Below, piece after piece: positions 59,383-64,000 of a stretch of 64,000 nt of DNA. The notes under the pieces were generated by a model, which was given only the letters and a program-made list of their open reading frames with translations, was not told where the DNA came from and made no database searches. Source of the DNA: Chromobacterium rhizoryzae. GTDB taxonomy: Bacteria > Pseudomonadota > Gammaproteobacteria > Burkholderiales > Chromobacteriaceae. Within the stretch, counting starts at the first letter, position 1, and every line of letters begins with the position of its first letter. The DNA lies in NCBI RefSeq assembly GCF_020544465.1, contig NZ_CP066126.1:3410001-3474000 (forward strand), given 5' to 3'. A program made the position numbers and the translations under genes.

Positions 59383-60207
59383 ATGCGTCTCGCGCTTTGC
59401 ATCATCATCGCCGTCATCGCGGCCCAGGCCCGCCTGGCCCTGGCGCAAGATCCGGAACTGGTGATGGGCTACCGCACCAATGAACGGCGTCCCTATATCG
59501 ACGACGACAACGACGAAGGCATCTATAAAACCCTGTACAGCCGCGCCTGCCAAAGAATCGGCTGCACGCTGAAAGTGGTGCGCCTGCCAAAGAAGCGCGT
59601 GCTGCAAGCGCTGGCGCAGGGCGAGGTGGACTTCTATCCCGGCTACACCTACAACGCGGAGCGCGAGCCCATCGCCCTGTTCCTGCCCAACGGCCTGCGC
59701 GAGCGCCATGTCGTCATTACCCGCGCCAGCCACCCCGCGGTACGCGGCTACGCCGATCTGGACAATGGCGTGGAACTACGCAGCCTGGGCAACCCGGACC
59801 TGATTCCCCTGCCGTGGCAAGCGCGCATCAAGGTTCTGCAAGTGCCGGAAATGGATGTGGAGCGCGCCTTTCGCCTGATCAGCGCCGGCAAGGCGGATTT
59901 CTACATCTACGACGAACTGACGCTGCGCTTCTACTGGGAGCGGCTGCGGCCGGCCGGACTGACGCTGCACCCGTCGCTGGAGCCCTGGCAAGCCATGCAT
60001 ATGGGCTTTTCCAAACACTCCCGCTTTTACCGCGCGCAGCCCAATCCGGATTACCGCGCCGACCAGCCCTTAAGCCCGGACAACTACCCGCTGCGGCTGG
60101 ACCCGGCCTCGCTGGCCGGCAGACTGACGGCCGCCTTGCAGGCGATGAAGCAATCCGGCGAAACCGAACGCATCGTCGAACACTTTCTCCAGACGCCGGC
60201 CCGGTAA
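59383..60207 (+). CDS. Periplasmic solute-binding protein, SBP_bac_3-like
   Basis: 274 residues with a Sec signal (LALCIIIAVIAAQARLALAQ). The mature part starts ELVMGYRTNERRPYIDDDND and GIYKTLYSRACQRIGCTLKV, then RVLQALAQGEVDFYPGYTYN, as in amino-acid-type binding proteins; MKQSGETERIVEHFLQTPA is the typical C-terminal helix. No permease is adjacent. It diverges from the agmatine deiminase gene, 182 bases apart, so an arginine-related ligand is conceivable. Confidence 0.8.
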   Translation: MRLALCIIIAVIAAQARLALAQDPELVMGYRTNERRPYIDDDNDEGIYKTLYSRACQRIGCTLKVVRLPKKRVLQALAQGEVDFYPGYTYNAEREPIALFLPNGLRERHVVITRASHPAVRGYADLDNGVELRSLGNPDLIPLPWQARIKVLQVPEMDVERAFRLISAGKADFYIYDELTLRFYWERLRPAGLTLHPSLEPWQAMHMGFSKHSRFYRAQPNPDYRADQPLSPDNYPLRLDPASLAGRLTAALQAMKQSGETERIVEHFLQTPAR

Positions 60208-60243
60208 ATGGAAAGCCACCGGCTCCCACCCCCATAAACAAAA

Positions 60244-60274
60244 CCCCTGACGCCGCCGTACGGCGCGTCAGGGG
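60244..60274 (-). terminator. Rho-independent terminator, minus direction
   Basis: A 10-bp stem (CCCCTGACGC/GCGTCAGGGG, 60244-60253 and 60265-60274) with further internal pairing. On the minus strand it is followed by TTTTGTTTATG; on the plus strand no T-run follows, although it lies 36 bases after the binding-protein stop. It may serve both directions. Confidence 0.65.
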
Positions 60275-60290
60275 TCCCTGCGGCAGACTT

Positions 60291-60436
60291 TAAGAACCTG
60301 TTTACGATCTCGCGAGCAAGGGCGAGACAAGACGGAAACGAGTGAGAAAGCGGAATGTACAGGTGGTACATGAGCATTTCAAAACCATTTTCAACGCCGT
60401 ATCGCCGACGCGCAGCAGACTATGAACAGATTCTAA
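60291..60436. repeat. 146-bp palindromic repeat, copy 11
   Basis: TAA on both sides; the right TAA (60434-60436) is shared with copy 12. The left end is intact (GAACCTGTTTACGATCTCG), and the right end has changed (TATGAACAGATTC). Confidence 0.9.
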
Positions 60437-60579
60437 GAGCCTGTTCACGATCTCGCGAGCAAGAGCGAGACAAGGCGAAAACATGCGAAAAAGCGGAATG
60501 TACTCGTGGTACATGAGCATTTTGAGCATGTTTTTAACGCCGTATCGCCGACGCACAGCAGATCGTAAGCAGGTTCTAA
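60434..60579. repeat. 146-bp palindromic repeat, copy 12
   Basis: TAA on both sides. CTA at 60576-60578 in the right flank is the minus-strand TAG stop of the PraB-like gene. The left end reads GAGCCTGTTCACGATCTCG. Confidence 0.9.
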
Positions 60580-61085
60580 GGCGTGACCCGCATATAGGGC
60601 GTCGTGCTCAACGTCGCGCTGATGGAGCAACCGCCGGACAGCTGGGCCGCATCCAGGCCGATCACGGTTTCGCTGCCGTTGTCGGCAACGCTGCCGACTA
60701 TCTTGGTGGGCCCGCACAGGCCGCCGGCGATCGGCGATTTCACGTTCACCGCCACATTGTCCAAGGTCAGCTGGGTGGCGGTGTCCACATGGCCGGTCCA
60801 CGGCGAGGCGAGCGAGGCGGAGGGCTTGATCACCTTGCACAGCGCGCCGCCGCTGAACGAGGCGCTGGTGATGGCCACATTGCCGTAGCCGTCCACGGTG
60901 CCGCTGAACACCGCCTTGCAGTCCAGATCGATGCCGAACTTGCCCACCTTGGCCGGCCCCACCGCGGAAAACGGCATAGGCGCGCCGCCGGGACCGGGCG
61001 GAGTGATGGTGACGGCGAAGGCGGAAGCGGCGGCCAGGCTGAGTGCCAGAGCGGCGCCATGAGAAAACAGTGCGAATCCTTGCAT
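60576..61085 (-). CDS. Secreted PraB-like protein
   Basis: 169 residues from ATG 61085 (upstream ATG at 61124 lies in AT-rich leader). A Sec signal ends near Ser-Ala-Phe-Ala24. The mature protein is beta-rich, low in charge and has four Cys (LDCKAVF, GALCKVI, GLCGPTK, GGCSISA), with the pattern GTVDGYGNVAITSASFSGG and VGSVADNGSETVIGLDAAQL. This resembles PraB-like proteins, described in Pseudomonas as secreted factors for alkane growth and biofilm. The identification is from memory of the pattern. Its stop lies in the flank of repeat copy 12. Confidence 0.6.
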   Translation of the reverse strand: MQGFALFSHGAALALSLAAASAFAVTITPPGPGGAPMPFSAVGPAKVGKFGIDLDCKAVFSGTVDGYGNVAITSASFSGGALCKVIKPSASLASPWTGHVDTATQLTLDNVAVNVKSPIAGGLCGPTKIVGSVADNGSETVIGLDAAQLSGGCSISATLSTTPYMRVTP

Positions 61086-61714
61086 GAATGCCCTTTCAAT
61101 ATCGGCGTTGAAAACAACAGGCATTTTTCGTCAAACAAAAAATGACAAATTGATATTTATCAAGTTCGCCATTGCCGCATTACGGACAACTGACATTTAG
61201 GCTGATAAAAAATGCCTGCACACCTAAAGGCTTCCTTTATTTGCTACTGATTCTTAAAATCATCTCGCTCACCCGTCAATTAAAAGCCAGCGCTTTCCAT
61301 TGGATAAATCAACCACAAAACTGTACTACAGCAAATATTCTTAGTAATCGCACGTAGTCATTTAAACTTGATCTAATTAGAACAATGTGACTATACCCAA
61401 TAAGCCAAGCCGCCTCACGGTGCTGGCTCGGCAATCATCTCTTCTGTTAAAACACTCACCATGCGTCAAAAAGTGCTTAGAATTTTCATCAAAACCATTT
61501 TTGAATTTTATAAATATCGAAACAATACACTATGAAATACCAAAAGATGGGAACGGCTCTTATTAAAAAACACCATGGCGATGCTATTTAACTTGTCATG
61601 TTTTGATTTTTACAGTCCCTTGTATTTTCCACCAGCCATAAGTCAGCCCGCACCGAAGCCCCCTTCACACCGTTCTATGGCAACGGAGCGCGCGTGTTTC
61701 TTTGGGAGAACACC
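61086..61714. other. AT-rich intergenic region
   Basis: 629 bases, by far the most AT-rich stretch in the window. It lies between the PraB-like gene (divergent, left) and the patatin gene (right), so it should contain both promoters. A possible 61-codon frame at 61172 has no ribosome site. I found no tRNA, clear terminator or repeat copy. The composition suggests acquired DNA accompanying the lipase module. Confidence 0.5.
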
Positions 61715-63508
61715 ATGAGCGACTCGATTTTCGTATCCAACGAACAGTATGAAGAAACCATGTCCATGCCGGCCGATAAAACCCGGTCACAAGTGGACTT
61801 AAAGCAGAACAACGTGTTTGAAATCGGCCTCTGTCTGGCCGGTGCGGTGTCGGCGGGCGCGTATACCGCCGGCGTGCTTGATTTTTTGCTGGAGGCGCTG
61901 GAGGCGTGGCAGCAGGCTAAAGCGGACCCTGCGCAAAACCCTCCCTCCCACAGCGTCAAACTCAGCGTGATGGCCGGCGCTTCCGCCGGCAGCGTCGTGG
62001 CCGCGCTGTTGGCCTGCTCCTTGCACAAGAATTTCGCTCACGGCCCTCGCTCCGACAACCCGCTGTACCACAATTGGGTGGAAGCCGTGGACATCCTGAA
62101 TCTGCTCGGCACTCAGGACTTGCAAGACCAAAACTCCGGCTTTCCTTCTTTACTGGATTGCAGCCGACTGGATCAATTGGCCGAGGAGGCACGGTCTCAA
62201 ACCACACTCGGTGCGCCGTATCGGCGCGATCATGTAGCCGACACCCTGCGACTGGCGTTTTGCCAAGCCAATCTGTCCGGCGTGCCTTACGACTTGGCCA
62301 TGTCCAGTGACTCCGACGCGCCAGGAGCCCATGGCCTGGATATGACAGCGCACGCCGATCACATCCTGTTTGCGCTGAACACTCGGCCGGACAGCGCGCA
62401 GACGCCTCTGCAACCCGATGAATATCCGCTTTCCACGAACACGCCAGACCAGAACTGGCGCAAAATGCTGCAACACGCGCTAGGTTCCAGCGCCTTTCCT
62501 GGCGGCCTGCGCCACCGCTTGCTGGAACGACACGCCAGCGACTATTTATATCGCTTCATCCCTCACAATGGACGCTTGATTCGGCTGCGGCCTTCCTGCC
62601 AACTGACGGGCAATTACTCCTATCTATGCGTCGATGGCGGAACCATGAACAACGAACCGGTGGCGCTGACACATCAGTTGCTCTGCGGCCCGCTGGGGCA
62701 TCTAGAAACCTCGGATGGCATCGCCACCCGCGCCATGATAATGATCGATCCCTTCCCGGAGAGCGCCGCCTATCACGCGCCGGAGAAAACCGACGATTTG
62801 TTCTCCGCCTTGCCCAAACTGCTGACGGCCTGGAAAGATCAGTGTCGCACCGACAGCGCTGAAAGCATGCTCGCCGATGATGACCATGTTTACAGCCGCT
62901 TCCTGATTTCGCCTAACCGGGGAGCAGCCTGGCAGCAGCAAGACCCCAAACTGCCACACCTCGCCTCCTCCAGCCTCGGCGCCTTCGGCGGCTTTCTGCA
63001 CCAAGCTTATCGCCATCACGACTTCATGCTGGGCCGCCGCAATTGCCAGCAGTTTCTGAAGCAGCATTTCACCCTGCCGGCCGGCCACCCCTTGTTCCGC
63101 TCGGGTGAACAGCAGCAAGCCAGGGCGCAGCAAGGTCAAGGGCAGGAAGAATGGCGAATCCTTCCTTTGCTGGGATCCGTCGGTGAAGAGCTGCCGGCAC
63201 CTCAGCCGGAGTGGCCGGTCGACGCGCTGGATCAAGCCCGGCTGGGGCAGATTCGCGATGGCGTCAAAACCAGGTTCAAGGCCCTGCTCCAAGCGGACAA
63301 GCTGCCCCTCTCCAATGCGCCCCGCTGGCTTTCATCTTTGCTGCCCATCCCGCGAGCGCTGTTTGGCTGGTTGGTCTACGACAAAGTAATGGATACCATC
63401 ATCGCGGCTCAACACACAGCCGGCTTGCTTAGTCCAAATCAGTCAGCGCCAACCCGGCAGGCCGCTTCGCCGGTCCAGCCTTTAGGCCGAGCCACTCCGA
63501 CCGCTTAA
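61715..63508 (+). CDS. Patatin-like phospholipase, candidate T6SS lipase effector
   Basis: 597 residues from ATG 61715 with a GGGAGAA site; no signal peptide. The oxyanion loop is GLCLAGAVSAGAYTAGVLDF at about 38-57 and the nucleophile elbow is GASAGS with Ser90. CVDGGTMNNEP with Asp307 completes the patatin Ser-Asp dyad. A second half of about 290 residues (DHVYSRFLISPNRGAAWQQQ, HHDFMLGRRNCQQFLKQHF) is less conserved. It converges with a PAAR-like (DUF4280) spike gene 6 bases beyond its stop. In other bacteria such lipases are T6SS (Tle-type) cargo; that role is inferred from context. Confidence 0.85.
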   Translation: MSDSIFVSNEQYEETMSMPADKTRSQVDLKQNNVFEIGLCLAGAVSAGAYTAGVLDFLLEALEAWQQAKADPAQNPPSHSVKLSVMAGASAGSVVAALLACSLHKNFAHGPRSDNPLYHNWVEAVDILNLLGTQDLQDQNSGFPSLLDCSRLDQLAEEARSQTTLGAPYRRDHVADTLRLAFCQANLSGVPYDLAMSSDSDAPGAHGLDMTAHADHILFALNTRPDSAQTPLQPDEYPLSTNTPDQNWRKMLQHALGSSAFPGGLRHRLLERHASDYLYRFIPHNGRLIRLRPSCQLTGNYSYLCVDGGTMNNEPVALTHQLLCGPLGHLETSDGIATRAMIMIDPFPESAAYHAPEKTDDLFSALPKLLTAWKDQCRTDSAESMLADDDHVYSRFLISPNRGAAWQQQDPKLPHLASSSLGAFGGFLHQAYRHHDFMLGRRNCQQFLKQHFTLPAGHPLFRSGEQQQARAQQGQGQEEWRILPLLGSVGEELPAPQPEWPVDALDQARLGQIRDGVKTRFKALLQADKLPLSNAPRWLSSLLPIPRALFGWLVYDKVMDTIIAAQHTAGLLSPNQSAPTRQAASPVQPLGRATPTA

Positions 63509-63514
63509 ACCTGC

Positions 63515-63907
63515 TCAGGGAATCATCACCGTGAACTGACCGGGCGCGTTGATCTTGATCACCCCGCCCCAGTTGCACATCAGCATGCTGTTGCTGTCCA
63601 GCGCCGGCATATTGCCTATCAGCACCGTGGGCGCGCCCGGCGTCCACGGCGCGGCGGTGACCGGGATGCAGGGCATGGGCGTCAGCACGCCCATGGCGGC
63701 GGCGGTGGCGGCCGCCACCATCGGGTTGGCCGGGCTTTGGCACATGCCGAAGGGCATGACGTTGAGCATGGGCACGTTGTCCATGATGTTGGCGGCCGGC
63801 ACGCCGCCGGCCATCACCCGGTTGGCGGGCAACACCACCAGGCTGCTGGGGGCGACGCCGAAGCTGCATTGCAGCATCGCGCCCATGCACACTTGCGGAC
63901 ATCCCAT
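63515..63907 (-). CDS. PAAR-like protein, DUF4280 family (T6SS spike tip)
   Basis: 130 residues from ATG 63907. CMGAMLQCSFGVAPSSLVVL and MDNVPMLNVMPFGMCQSPAN, then TPMPCIPVTAAPWTPGAPTV and ALDSNSMLMCNWGGVIKINA fit the DUF4280/PAAR-like family with its Cys pairs. Such proteins sit on the VgrG tip and connect cargo. Reading leftward, it comes from a transcript that starts outside the window, so a vgrG gene may lie just to the right. It has an AGGAGA-type site. The remaining 93 bases to the window edge hold no gene I can define. Confidence 0.8.
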   Translation of the reverse strand: MGCPQVCMGAMLQCSFGVAPSSLVVLPANRVMAGGVPAANIMDNVPMLNVMPFGMCQSPANPMVAAATAAAMGVLTPMPCIPVTAAPWTPGAPTVLIGNMPALDSNSMLMCNWGGVIKINAPGQFTVMIP

Positions 63908-64000
63908 GTGCGTCTCCTCACTCCGGCGGGCCAAGACATGACATCGTCACGCCAAAGCAAACCGCAGTCAAGCGCGGCCGCGCCAGCCCTGGCCGCGCCG

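Noticed and set aside
61172..61357. 61-codon frame in the AT-rich region
   Set aside because: No ribosome site, no recognisable motif and in DNA of skewed composition.
63429..63902. 157-codon minus-strand frame overlapping the DUF4280 gene
   Set aside because: Shadow frame with Arg/Gly/His-rich translation; the DUF4280 frame shows a recognisable family.

Overview
The window is GC-rich, almost fully coding chromosome from a Gram-negative bacterium. Codon use, the Sec, Tat and lipoprotein secretion signals, the type VI secretion (T6SS) gene order and a polyol operon of the mtlEFGKDYZ kind suggest a Chromobacterium-like betaproteobacterium (Neisseriales). That placement is an inference; no rRNA or tRNA gene is present to anchor it.

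Layout. 1-9.1 kb: mostly minus-strand metabolic genes, namely a DUF2000 protein, a GNAT acetyltransferase, a serine-hydrolase, an L-threonine aldolase, a translationally coupled regulator-dehydratase-cyclodeaminase operon and a PqaA-like secreted protein. 9.4-20 kb: two coupled periplasmic binding proteins, an uncharacterised secreted protein, a GH16 glucanase, a LysE-type exporter, two GNATs, a membrane J-domain protein, and two tandem PhoA-type alkaline phosphatases followed by a His/Asp-rich secreted protein. 20.5-37.2 kb: a complete T6SS core in two divergent operons, tssJ-K-L-M-A on the minus strand and tssB-C-hcp-tssE-F-G-clpV on the plus strand. 37.3-43.7 kb: a lower-GC T6SS accessory island with an HNH protein, two decayed vgrG 5' ends, three unrelated candidate effectors (a Cys-rich protein with a deaminase-like motif, an endonuclease/exonuclease/phosphatase-fold protein and a YopT-like cysteine protease), an intact vgrG and a MORN-repeat gene. 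43.9-46 kb: a VOC protein, a repressor-like regulator lacking its protease residues, and a small helical protein. 46-57 kb: a SorC-type regulator diverging from a nine-gene polyol operon (SDR dehydrogenase, ABC importer, HAD phosphatase, mannitol dehydrogenase, xylulokinase, fructokinase). 57-64 kb: a LysR regulator, an exported agmatine deiminase, a solute-binding protein, a PraB-like secreted protein, and a patatin-like lipase facing a PAAR-like (DUF4280) T6SS spike gene.

The most striking feature outside genes is a ~146-bp element with 17-18-bp terminal inverted repeats (GAACCTGTTTACGATCT at each end), present in twelve copies. It is flanked by TAA or TGA trinucleotides, and seven of the twelve copies begin or end inside the stop codon of a neighbouring gene; one of these touches stop codons on both sides. 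It is absent from the T6SS core, the effector island and the polyol operon.

The T6SS genes should work together as one contractile injection machine, with the accessory island and the patatin/DUF4280 pair as likely cargo and spike modules. The polyol operon should import mannitol, glucitol or arabitol, oxidise them to fructose or xylulose, and phosphorylate these.
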